Of a DNA stretch of 64,000 nucleotides, positions 44,915 through 56,231 are shown in pieces (the first letter of the stretch is position 1; each line of letters begins with the position of its first letter). Both the position numbers and the translations under genes were made by a program. Origin of the DNA: Plectosphaerella cucumerina (taxonomy: Eukaryota > Ascomycota > Sordariomycetes > Glomerellales > Plectosphaerellaceae); assembly GCA_020746995.1 (NCBI GenBank), contig JAGPXD010000001.1:3844001-3908000 (forward strand), written 5' to 3'. A model generated the notes under the pieces. That model had not been told where the DNA came from, did no database searches, and was given only the letters and a program-made list of their open reading frames with translations.

Positions 44915-46154
44915 TCACCAGTCGTCCCATTCGTCCTTCTTGCCAGAGGGCGGTGCGGCACCTCCCGTCTTGCCCTTGCCCATGGCAGCAGTGCCTATCG
45001 CGCCACTGCCGGCGGGCTTGTCGCGCTTTTGATCGGCCAGATCGGAGAAGTCATCCCAAAAGTCCCTCTTGCTCTCGTCTATCGGGGCCTGTCTGTACCC
45101 GCTGCCCTCGCGGGGGCCTTCGACGAACCTGCTGAGTCCATCCTGGGCATTTCGAGCTCCCTGCTGAGCTACCCGTCCGACTTGGCCGGCTGCCTGCTGA
45201 GCCTGCTTTGCGAAGTCCGAGGCGGCCAACTGGCGTTGGTGTCAGTAAGCTGTCTGGGCTATGGCCTGTCTGTATGGGGAACTTCTCACCTGCTTCGCAG
45301 TCGGCTGGATGTAGCCGTCGTTGACGGTCTTGGCCGTCTTTGTCACCGCCGAGGTGAACCAGCCGAACCCCTTGGTCAGCCCAGCCATGGGGTCTTTCTG
45401 CAGCTCGTCCCACGATGGCGCAGCCTCGTTCTTGGGTTGACTCGTGGGCGTGTTGCCGAATCCAGCGTACTTGCCGCCCTGACTGGGAGGCAGGGTGTCC
45501 GATCTGGCGGCGTTTTCAGCGCCCAATTTAGAAAAGTAGACATCGTCAACCTTGGCCTTCCTGCCGGGGCTGGCGGTGCGGCTGTGGGCGTTACCGCTGA
45601 GCGGCGTGCCGCTGCGATTCGAGGTCGTAGGGGCAGCCGCCGGGGCAGCCTTCTTCTCGACTGGTTCATAGTCGCGCCCTTCCACCTTGGCTGCGAGCCG
45701 CTCCTTCCACTCATCTCCTACTTCGCCACTGTATCTCTCCGCAATGGTCGCATCGTCCCAGGAGATGCCCCGCATCTTCGTATCTTCGTGTTGCTCGAAA
45801 AACGTGCGCCAGTTCTCGTTGCCGCCAAGGCGCATGCGCTCAATCTCGACCTGCTTGAAAGCGTCCATCGAAATACTCCTCACGAAAGAGATGTGCACTC
45901 CCAGGCCTCGGTGGACGCCGGCGCAGGACAGGCAGATGAAGACGCCAAACTTGGGAGACGCCCATTGAGGGGAGGGGGCGTTGCAGTCGCAGCAGATGTT
46001 GTTCTTCGCTTCCTTTTGGATGGCCGCCAACTAATTGCGAGAAAAGAAAGGTTAGGGATCGTGCCGCACAACGGTGGAAATAGAGATGTGGTTTCTTGAG
46101 ACGGACCTTTGCTCGAGTTTCGGGGTCGACCTCCCACATGGCCTTGGAAGCCAT
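44915..46154 (-). CDS. GCS1: ADP-ribosylation factor GTPase-activating protein, Gcs1/ArfGAP1 type
   Basis: Stimulates GTP hydrolysis by Arf in COPI vesicle formation at the Golgi. Exons 46107-46154, 45290-46030 and 44915-45229 give 367 residues. The N-terminal ArfGAP zinc finger begins NNICCDCNAPSPQWASPKFG and continues VFICLSCAGVHRGLGVHISF, with the catalytic arginine in GVHRGLG, then MDAFKQVEIERMRLGGNENW. After a low-complexity linker come amphipathic, membrane-curvature-sensing (ALPS-like) segments with little charge (GLTKGFGWFTSAVTKTAKTV; QQAAGQVGRVAQQGARNAQD). The C-terminus ends KKDEWDDW, an acidic/Trp motif resembling the coatomer-binding tails of ArfGAP1 relatives. The 16-codon first exon, MASKAMWEVDPETRAK, fits the family start. 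Confidence 0.94.
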
Positions 46155-47254
46155 TCTGCGGTAACGGGCCGGATGGCCTTGCGAGGAGCTGGAAAGCTGA
46201 GGGTACTGAAGCGCGAGAGATGAAACGACAGGAAGCGCTGGCCGTCGTCAAGCTGGCACCGGAGTTGGTGGTGTGTGTTGCGCGGAGCGAGCAATAAATC
46301 GAAGGGAGTCGTCGGACGAATAGGCAAGGGGTCGAGTTGCTCAACAGCGAACAGGGGGCCCTACATGAGAGGACACTCTAGCCCCGGGTACCTGGGACGG
46401 GGGGTGCAAGCAGCCACGCCACAGTTGGGCGGCGGTCGCACCCAGGCTCCCTCACCCTTCACATGAATTGAAGTCGGTGCGTGCCAGTGCCCGTCCCCCG
46501 TTTCCGGGTCGTCTCGCTACATGCGGTGACAGAACCCGTTCCCTTTCGAAGTACTCACTCCTCAAGAAGCTCTGATAGTATGGTTTTCGCTACCGTCGTC
46601 CGACATCGTCTGTTGACATTGCACTTCCCTCCGCATCATCCCTCGGGAGAACTCTCCCGAATAAAGGGCGCCCAGGACCACCTGGGCCAAGCTTTGGGGC
46701 TGGGCTGGACCATGCATGGGTACATTCCATACTCGTACAGACCCCATCTAGACATGACGATGGCAACCTGCGACAGATTCTGGACTCTTACAATTGTGAA
46801 TATGGGAGATGACATGTCAAGCACCGCAAAGCCATGGAATCGAGGAATATGTAGCCTGCTTGCGCCGAGGCAAAGCAAGGGGGCTAAGAAGCGACACTAC
46901 GATGGGCAGTGTTCTGGCAAAGGGATGCTGGCTGCGGAAAGTCGTTCATGTGTGTATTAATATCTTTTTTGGGGTCCCAGGACAGGATGAAAGCGCTGCA
47001 ACAACCTCCCGTCCCTACCTATCTAGCAAAGGTCTGGAGGTCACAGTAAAGATATCTGTCCTCGGAAGATGGGAAACCGCCACCTGTGCGTGTTTCATTT
47101 TTTGCCGTAATCCACGACCACGTCCAAAATCCGGCGGATCGTCAAACCGATCCATACCATGCTCAACGGCAATCGGAACACCGACATTCGAAAAATGATC
47201 ATCAATCTCCGGTCAAAATTGTGCTGACTCTGACTGCGTGGCTATGGCGTCGAT
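46155..47254. other. ArfGAP promoter and RRM-gene 3' flank
   Basis: About 1.1 kb with no supportable gene. A GGTACCTGGG word is at 46387. Open frames at 46481-46960 lack any recognisable motif. Confidence 0.5.
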
Positions 47255-48718
47255 TTAAACCACGGTAGTGGTAGTGGTGGCGGCAGCAGGGTCCGCGGCG
47301 GGAGCGGCGGCAGCAGCCGCGGGGGCGGCGGTCTCGGCAGGAGCCGCGGGGGTCTCGTTCTCCTTGTCCTCGGGGGCGTTGGCCTCCTCATCGGTCTTGT
47401 CGGGGCTATCGATGGCAACCTTGACGGCGATCTCACGGCCCTCAATCTCCTTGCCGTTCATCTCGCTGACGGCCTTCTGCTGGAGCTCCTCGGAGGCGAG
47501 GGTGACGAAGCCGAAGCCACGGCCCTTGCGGGGCTCGCCGCGGGCCTGAAGCTTCTTGATCATGAAGCGGGGGATGGGGCGAAGGGCGATCTTGGCGGAA
47601 GAGGGCTGGTAGGCGGCGAAGAGCTCCTTGAGCTGCTCGAAGGTGTCAGCTGAGCGCCGGGCTCACCAGTCGGCGATGGAAAGTGCATGAACATACCTTC
47701 TCCTCGGTCAGGTCGTAGGGGAGGTTGGCGACCATGACCTTGGTCTTGGAGGCGACGCCGTCGGCGGGGGGGCCGCGCTCACGACGCTCACGGGGAGGGC
47801 GGTTCTGGGTAGCCTTCTTGGCCGCGCTGTCAGTGTTGTTCTTGTTGGTGATATCGCTCAGTGGTTGCACCTCAGTGGGGGCAGCGGCAGCGCCCTCGGG
47901 GGCGGCAGCGGCGGCGGCCGCGGGAGCAGCCTCCTCGGCACCCTCCTCCTTGGCGTCCTATCGTCACGGGTTAGAGGGCAAGTCAAGGGCAGGGAGAAGT
48001 AGTTGGTTTGATGCTTACGCGTCCGCCACGGGCACCGCGACCACCACGGCCGCGGCCGCGGCCACGGCCAGAGGGGCGACGGCGGTTGCCCTCGGGGGCA
48101 CCCTCGCCGTTGGCGACCTCCGCCTTCTCACCAGCAGGCTCGGGCTTGCGGGCGAGCTGGACAGAGACCTTGCGCTCCAGGATCTCCTTGCCGGAAAGCT
48201 CGGAGATGGCGCGCTCGGCCTCGGTGGGAGTGGAGAGGTCGACGAAGGCGTAGCCGACGGGGCGGTCGGTGCGGGGGTTCTTGGGGATGGAGACGGACTC
48301 GCTGTACTATGGTCAGCTCTGGATGATGGGAGCTTTGCGGGAAGGCCTTGGATGGAACTGGGCATGATGCAGACGGGATGCGAAAGGAACAACCGGCGCA
48401 GGGAGGTGGCGAGAGGGCCTGCCGTCTGGCGGCGGAGAAAAGGGAGGAGGGGAAAAGGGGGAGGTGAATTATGATGAGCACTCACACAAGGTAGCCCTTG
48501 AAGAACTCCTTCAGTTCCCCCTCGGTTGTCGCATAGGCCAGGTTGCCGATGTACAGACGACGGCCCTCAGCGGCGCTGGCGAGGACGGCATCGTTGTTGG
48601 CGGCGGCAGGCTTGGGATCGGCGGCCTTGTCGTTGATCGAGGTGTTGCTCAGAGCGTTGGTAACGTCATTGACGGCGTCGGTGACCTTCTCGGAAACCTT
48701 CTCCACGGCGGCAGACAT
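47255..48718 (-). CDS. RNA-binding protein with two RRMs and an Arg-Gly segment
   Basis: Exons 48486-48718, 48019-48301, 47697-47957 and 47255-47632 give 384 residues. RRM1 has RRLYIGNLAYATTEGELKEF and RPVGYAFVDLSTPTEAERAI (RNP2 LYIGNL, RNP1 VGYAFVDL). An RGG-type stretch follows (GRGRGRGRGGRGARGGR), then an Ala/Glu-rich linker. RRM2 has KVMVANLPYDLTEEKLKELF and RKGRGFGFVTLASEEL. The C-terminus is Ala/Pro/Glu-rich and ends in a run of Thr and two Val. The architecture resembles fission-yeast Rnp24-like proteins; a role in RNA processing or transport is likely but unproven. The splice into exon 4 was placed so that EEK joins LKELF; the first intron (184 nt) uses GTGAGT. Confidence 0.9.
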
Positions 48719-51157
48719 GTTGATGGATTTGGTTTGGGTTGTTTTGTAGAGAGGTAAGGTGGTTGATGGGATGACGTGCGTTCGGGACCGGGGGAGCCTT
48801 TGGTGGGAACGAGGCTTTTGGGGTCGCGGGAGGTCGAAGTTCGTGAGGTAGTCGAACTCTGAGGCAATGGAGGGGGATGGTAAGGGTAGCTTGGTGCCCT
48901 AGATGACTTGAGGGGGGGGGAAGACAGACGACTTGCGTTGCGCGGTGACACAGGATCTTGAAGCGGTTGTGATGGGGAGGGAGGAAAGAAAGGGGACGGG
49001 GGTTGTGTCGGCGCCTCGAATAAGTAGGTAGATACAAATAATTTTTCGCACTCTGGGAAAGTGCAGGGGTAAGGCGCGACCGTGCAGTGAGTGCCTGGGA
49101 GGCCAGGGTGGCCCGGGGCGAGGCAGGTGGGTAGGTAAGCGAAAGACGTGGAAGTCGCAACCCCCGGGTTGGCGGGTACATAGGGGGGAAGGTACGGGTA
49201 CACACCACGGGGAAGGAGCATGTTTGCCCTGGCAGGTAGGTACCTGCCCGGGGTGCCTACCTATCATCTGTACCTATGTACCTTCCACGTTCTTTCCATC
49301 GCGTCTTGGGAGTACCTGATTTTTCAAGAAGGGCAGGTACTGCAGGCACGTCCGTCATCTGGCAGATGGATGTTCAGGCCGGAACTTTAGTACCGGCAGG
49401 ACCCCAACGGGCGGATGGGATGTCGACATGCACCGGGAGTAGAGAGACAGGTCGGAATATTGCAACAGGGGACGGTCGAGGATACGAAGATCAAGTTTGT
49501 GGAACGTCACTTTCGACATCAAGTTGAGGCTCAGCTCAGTCATGGCTCTGGCTGGTGGGAAGGCAGGAGCTTTCGATCGCTTGCCCTCGTGACTCAACTG
49601 CAGCTGTGTTTGGTTCGTTACCCTAACTGCCGATGGCCTTCTATGGCCACGTGCATCTTGCCTGCCACGCATCTGCACCTCAAAAGGTACATCGATACAG
49701 GGCTGGTTGCCCGATCGGAAAAGCTGACAGACGCCCACTGTCCGTTGGCTTGAAATTGAAGGTCCCGGGCGTCAGTAGCACGGGAAACAACCGATTTGGA
49801 TTAGGAAATGGACGGATGCTGGCAGAATGACACGGGACGGGCAGACTGGAATGCCCCGTGTTTGCCAGACATGCAAGCAAGTCCCCACACTCGAAGCCAA
49901 ACAACTGACCGTCGGCGATGCACTTCAGGTACTACCTGCCTACCATCTGCAGCTTATCAAAAGGTACCTACACCGACCGGGACCTATCAAGGCTACAGGT
50001 ATTGGTAAGGCAAACCATGGCCTGCTTGTCTCGGAGGCATCGTGGCATCCCGTCGGGAACTGACAGGAGCTCAAACTTGCATCCTGTGCGGTGAAGTCAT
50101 CTCAGCTCTAGCTTTGGGTGGTACCCTACCATGGATAGCTGGACGTGGAGGCACTGAACCAACTTGAAGTGCCGGACGAGCTCGCCTCCGGAGATCCACC
50201 TCTTAGCACCCACGGGCGGGCAGCCAACGGCCCTGGCGGGCACTGGGCACTGGGCACTCAAGCACTGAGCACCGCACTACCTGCAGCCCGGCACAACACC
50301 GAAAGAATCTCCATCGCCATCTTGCCGGCCCGGGAGCACCACCTCCATACGCACTGGAAGCTCAGAGATTGCTGCACATTTATGATTTGGCTGGCCTCTG
50401 CTGACATCTTTGGGAAAAGGGGTGTATCCCCCGACCTCGAGGCATGACGCTCAATTCGGCCGAAATTGCCCTGGGGCCCTGGACAATTTCCCCGTTCCAC
50501 TCTGGCACTTGCGGGAACCCCCGGCCTCCACGAGTCCGAGTCCGTACCTAGAGCTTGTCAGGCTCAGCCTCTCAGGAGTCAGGGGCAAAGATGATGTGGC
50601 CAGACCGATACTTGGGGTGGAGTATTATCGATACTAACTATCTAATAGCCCATGCCGTCCGAGCCACGATGTAACTTTCAGGAGACAGGCAAGACAGGGC
50701 CAAAATTGTCCGACAGCTCGGGTTGGGACATCAAGATTGAGCGGGGAGGCTCCATGTACTTTAAAGTCCAGCAATACTGTGCGCCGCACAGTCTCCGGCT
50801 CCATCTCCATTCAAGCCCCGACCTGGTCCGGCATCGCTGCTCGAGCCCCACGCCGGACTACCTTAGATACCTGCGAGATGGAGTCATATCAAGACCAGAC
50901 TGGAGACGGCGGACTACATGCGCTGCACAGCCTGATAGTCACTACATGACAATCTTATGAAACTGCGACCAACCCGACCAGCGCATATCCAAGATCTTGC
51001 CATAATCGAAGGGAGAAAGGGAAAACCCTCAGAGCGAGTACATGCAAGTCATCGCACTTCAACATCTTGCGCCTCATCACTGACCCGCCACTCTCAGTCG
51101 CCCTGATAATCCAAACCTCGCAAGAGCTCGTATCTCACTCGGCACATTCGCAAGACT
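48719..51157. other. Divergent RRM/TAH18 intergenic region, 2.4 kb
   Basis: No gene supported. The stretch 49220-50130 is unusually rich in GTACCT/AGGTAC words, several forming GGTACCT or GGTAGGTACCT. Frames on either strand are short and low-complexity. Confidence 0.55.
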
Positions 51158-53231
51158 ATGGCTTCCATAGACCCTTCGGTTCCCGTGGAGGTGGCCGATC
51201 TCCCCGGAAGGTCCATGCTTGTGCTGTACGGCTCGGAAACGGGCAACAGCCAAGATGTTGCCGAGGAGCTGGGCAGGATGGCCCAGCGCCTGCACTTCAA
51301 GACCAAAGTGGAAGAGATGAACACCGTATCGCTGGTGCGTAGCTCAAGTCCCCCCCACCTCATGTCCCTCCGACGATGACGCTGACTTGGGGATCTTCGG
51401 CTCCTCGGTAGAACGAGCTTCTGCAATATTCGCTCCTCATCCTGGTGATATCTACCACCGGTCAGGGCGATATGCCACAAAACTCCCTCGGCTTTTGGCG
51501 AAGTCTCTTGAGGAAAAAGCTGCCACCGTCATGCCTCTCTACCGTCAGATTCACCACCTTCGGCCTCGGCGACAGCTCATACCCAAAGTATGACACCCAC
51601 AGTCACCCCGTCCTTGCCTGCATCGTGGCTGACATGTCAGGTACAACTGGGCAGTACGGAAGCTTCACAAGCGGATAGAGCAGCTTGGCGGGCAGGAGTT
51701 CTATCCCAGAGGTGAGGGAGATGAACAAGATGATGATGGGTTAGTCCAGGTCATATCCTCGCAAATTTGCCTCGGCTGACATCCCCTTAGAATCGACCAG
51801 TCTTTCATACGGTGGTCTGCAGATCTGAGAGCCAAACTTCTCGAGCAAAATCCTCTCCCCCCGGGCCTTGAAGTCATCCCCCCCAAGGCACTGCTCCCAC
51901 CAAAGTTTCCTCTGTCTTTTGCTCACGTGACGAGGGGCACATCGCCAGGGGACCAGGCCGTCATCTCTCCTGAGCTCGATGCCGCGAAGACTACAGGCAC
52001 GCCGTCTGATGTGCCAGAAGAGCTCGTGCGTGCCGTTCCGGACGGGCTTCTGGCCGTGCTCGCCCGCAATGAACGGGCCACCCCGTCAGACCACTGGCAG
52101 GACGTCCGTCGGCTGAGCTTTGACATCCACAACGTCTGCCAGGTGCCCCTGGCCATAAACCCCGGGGACTGCCTCCGCCTGTACGCTCGAAACTTTCCCG
52201 AGGACGTGCAGACCCTTATTGGTCTCATGGCATGGGAGGACGTCGCCGATGCGCCCCTGGATCTCGAAACCTCCCCTATGCTGCCCACGGGCCTCTTCAG
52301 CCGCCGCTTCACCACCTTGCGTACCCTGCTCACCGAGAACCTCGACATCACCGCCATTCCACGGCGGAGCTTCCTCGAGGCTATTGCTCACCACACCACG
52401 GATCCCGACCATAAGGATCGTCTCACAGAATTCACATTGCCAGAGTACATTGACGAGTATTACGATTACGCAACGCGCCCCCGACGATCCATACTCGAGG
52501 TTCTACATGAGTTCCATTCCGTCAAGATCCCCCCGGAGTACGTATTTGACGTCTTCCCCGTCATCAGAGGCCGCGACTTCAGTATTGCCAGCATCCTTCC
52601 CTCGCCCGAAGGCGGCGAGGTGGCGTACAAGATCGAGCTGCTCGTCGCACTCGTCAAGTACAGGACCGTCCTCCGCAAGATCCGAACCGGTCTTTGTTCC
52701 CGCTACCTGTCTCCCCTGGAGCCCGGGGCGCCCGTCCTGGCAACGCTGAAGCCTGCCCTCACCAGGTTTCACGGTCCCGCTAACGCTCTCCGCCCCTTGT
52801 GCGCCCTAGCGACAGGGACAGGTGTTGCCCCGGTCCACGCCCTTATTCAGGAGCGGCTTGGATACGACGCGTCCGGGGTGTCTGTCGGCAAGATGCTACT
52901 ATTCTTTGGAAACAGGAGCCAAAACAGCGATTACTTCTTCAAAGACGAGTGGGCCGCAGCCCAGTCGGAAAAGTTCAACATCTTCACAGCCTTCTCGCGC
53001 GACCAGCGGCAGAAGGTATATGTCCAAGATGTCATGCGCCAGCAGGCCGAGGCGCTGGTGGAGATGGCTCGGGGCGACGCCATCTTCGTCGTGTGCGGTG
53101 GCAGCTCCAAGATGGCCACCGCCTGCCGCGAGGCTCTCATTGAGTGCCTCCGCACTGGTGGCGTTTGCCGCACGGAGGACGAGGCAAGAGAATACGTCGG
53201 GAGGTTGACGTGGTGGCAGGAAATCTGGTAG
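51158..53231 (+). CDS. TAH18: NADPH-dependent diflavin oxidoreductase Tah18
   Basis: Passes electrons from NADPH through FAD and FMN to Dre2 in cytosolic iron-sulfur protein assembly. Exons 51158-51334, 51412-51587, 51641-51739 and 51791-53231 give 630 residues. The FMN-binding flavodoxin domain has VLYGSETGNSQDVAEELGRM, LVISTTGQGDMPQNS and FGLGDSSYPKYNW (across a splice). The FAD domain has RGRDFSIAS, and the NADPH domain has LATGTGVAPVHALIQERL, LLFFGNRSQNSDYFFKDEW and VYVQDVMRQQAEAL. The protein ends in Trp after LTWWQEIW, as in other Tah18/NDOR1 proteins. Three introns of 77, 53 and 51 nt fall in the flavodoxin part. It is convergent with the protease-like gene (200 bp). Confidence 0.95.
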
Positions 53232-53431
53232 ATGGAAGCAGCGCCCGTAGATTTAATAAGCGCAAATGAGACACCACTTGAGAGGCGTTCCGTTTCGTAA
53301 GGAGCCCCTTGATGGCCCTTGCCTGCGTTCAAGGGGCAAGCTGCAGCATGGACCTGTGTACAGTCTTTGCCGGCGCTCTATTGGTCTCGTCGTAATGAGT
53401 CTGTCGTTCCCATCGCTGTATGTGGCGCCTT

Positions 53432-56231
53432 TCATCGATCGTCTTCCCAGCTGTAGCGTCGGTCTGCAGGTTGAGGTACGTGGATCAACTCCAGGCCGGC
53501 ATCCGTCTGCCCTTGGCGTGGTGGTGATGCTGCCGGCTGTACCCCGTCCGAACCCGCCTGAGCTGGTCTTGATGGAGCGCCTTGGCTGTCTCTTGCCTGG
53601 CCAAGTCGGGGTGAAGAGTCGGTATGGGAGCGGCTCGGGTTGTCTGAGGTATGTACCCCTTCCCCTTCCCCTGCTGCAGCCGCAGATGCCGCGACGGCCG
53701 CGATGCGCTCCTGCTGGCCTGCCCTGTCGCTTCGCATGGACATATGCTCGGGCATGGGGCCGAGACAGACGACCCTGGAAGGATCTATTGGCGTTCTCTG
53801 GAAGCCGGCCGGCACGGGGTTTGTCGAACCCGGCTGGCTGTGAGATCTTTGTAGTGATGTAGGACTCGATGCTGCCAATGGGGAAGCAGTGGCCAAAAAG
53901 TCTGTGTTGCCTCGCGTTGTCCCCGGTGATGTCTCGTGAATCGTTATCGGAGATGGCAGGGTGGGTGTCCTCATCATGGAGCCGTCCCGTTGGCTAAGAG
54001 GCGATGGCAGGGTGCCGGGGAACGAGTTTGAGTTCTCGCCACTCGTCGGGGACGAGAGCGGGGAGGGGTGGCCATCGCATGGGCGGTGAGTCGTGACCGG
54101 GCTGACTTCGTACACTCCCTTTTCCGATAGCACGGGGTGATCTTCTGGGTTCTCAGGCGGAGAGTAGGGCGGCACGGGGCCCTGGAGCTGCTTTGCAAGC
54201 TTCAGCCTCGCCGCCTCGTAAGCGCTCATGGAGTGGGAATTGTCGGTGCCAAGCTCTGTATCCCCAGTGATGGAGCTGGTCTCGTTTGACGCGTCGAGCT
54301 CGGTAGGACCCATGGGGGCGGGCAGCTCATAGACGGCGTGGCCAGCCTCGGCGCCCACCTCGGTCGGCTGCGCAACACTGCCGGGGGCCTCGTGCACCTG
54401 GGCTCGTGTCGACCTGCTGCGGCCGACCATTCTTGACATCAGCTTAGCCATAGGGGTGCTTGCTTCTGCGGAATGGGCCGAAGAAGACGATCCGTCTTTG
54501 CCGTCGTGGCCAGCAGTGCTCTTCCTGGCCCGCTTTCTTCGCCGGTAACAGAGCCAGGCGGCCAACACGCCTAGTACGGCGGCGACGACGCCTACAACAA
54601 TGCCAACGATCTGGCCTGTGGATAGAGAGTTGCGGCCACCTTGCGACCCGTCGTCGGTGGCGCCCGCGGGTGGCGGGTAGGGACTGTTTTCGGGCTGGTC
54701 GATATCGACGATGGCCAGGTCGGTCAAGGGCTGCTCGGGATAGAGTGACTCGTGCAATGAGAATACGCCACTGTCGTACCGCACGATCATGTAGGCTTCT
54801 TGCAAGAAGGCTCTTCCGATGATGAAGGAGGCGGTCGAGTTGCTGGTCCTCCGCAGTGGGAAGTAGGGTACGGAGGGAGCGCCGTAGGGGATGGCGCCGT
54901 CGCGGAAGGGGTAGCGCAGAACCTGAGCGAAGGCAGCGGCAGTGATTGTGATGTTGACGACACCTGGAACGGAGAGCGGAGTTCCAAAGTTGTCGGTGTT
55001 GTCGAAGCTGGAGAGGGAGAAGGTGAAGGAGAAGGAGGAGCCCAGCAGATCGTCGAACTGGGTGTTGTTGATGGTATACAGGTCAAAGGTGCTGTTGTAG
55101 GTCAGGCCAAGGGCGGCGGCGAACTGGTCGCAGACAACGCCTGGCAGCCAGAGGTAAGGGGTGGAGCTGTCTATGACAGCTTCGAAGCTAGTTGTCATGT
55201 TGGAGAGCTCGCGGGTGGTGGAGGACCAGCCCACGGGGGGGCGGCCATCCTCGGGAGCGGAGACGGAGATGGCGCGGACCAAGACCTGGGGTGTGTTGCC
55301 GTTGTTGGAGAGAGTGAACCTGGTATTGTGCGGGATGAAGCGGTTTTCATCGTAGCCACCAAGGGTTAGGGAGCAGGGGACTCCGGTACTGCCCACTGGG
55401 GTTGGGAAGAAATCAGTGTCAGAGGATGAGGGGACGCAGGACACATGGCGCGAGAGCAAGAGCGACGCATGTGAAGGAAGGGCTTCTCACTGTAGTAGGC
55501 ACCCGCTGTGTAGCCGTAGCTGTAGCTGGGAATGCGGCCGTACGCCTGGACGGCCTGGGTCAGGGGCGACTCATGAACGACGCCGGCAAAGTTACCCTGG
55601 GTGATGCCCAGGCCGAAAAAGCCGATATAATACTCGGTGGCATTGAGAGCGGCGGTGAGGACATCAGCCATAGAGAACTTCTGGTCAACGAGCGTGGTGG
55701 CGGCCAGGGTGTCCAAGCCATAGTCGCCGTTGCCGCCGTAGCCCAGGTAGGCAAGGCCGAGGCTCCAGGTGCCGATGGACTTCCAGGAGGCCGAGTTTGT
55801 GGGGGTGAAGACATTGCCCCTTGAGTTGCCGCAGAGCGGCTCCCCTGGTGAAGGTTAGCCGGCGGGTGCAGGGTGGGAGAGCACATGCTTGACGCGACTT
55901 GACTTACTGTCAAGGCAGCCCCCAGACTGGACGACCCAGAACTCGGATAGGGCGGTGCTGACCAGGACGTTGACAGCCTGAGAGGGCTCGCCAATGTCAA
56001 AAGCGACAGTCGACCAGTTGCCGTCGATGCCGTACCTGGTGACCGAACGCACGTGTTAGATACCAGGAGATGTCCAAGGGAGAGACAGGGGGCCGGGCCA
56101 CGCAAGCAATGTGCAATGGGTGGTAGGGGACGAGGCACTTACCATTGGGTTGAGGGAGTGAGGGCAACGGCCGAGGGCCTCGCCGCTGCCAGGCCCGCAA
56201 AGACGGCAACGAGGAGTGCGAGAGAAGCCAT
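53432..56231 (-). CDS. Membrane-anchored aspartic-protease-like protein with cytoplasmic tail
   Basis: Exons 56143-56231, 55908-56035, 55491-55844 and 53432-55395 give 844 residues. A signal peptide (MASLALLVAVFAGLAAARP) is followed by a two-lobed pepsin (A1) fold: first-lobe strand VNVLVSTALSEFWVVQSGGC, flap region with YYIGFFGLGITQG, inter-lobe YDENRFIPHNTRFTL, second-lobe AVIDSSTPYLWLPGVVCDQF and FIIGRAFLQEAYMIVRYDSG. The usual first-lobe DTG is Ser56-Thr57-Ala58, so the first catalytic Asp is missing; the second lobe reads DSST. A transmembrane helix at about 453-472 (IVGIVVGVVAAVLGVLAAWL, then CYRRRKR) leads to a 370-residue Ser/Pro-rich tail. I recall other fungal proteins of this plan. 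Catalysis is therefore doubtful; a binding or sensor role is inference. Confidence 0.9.
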
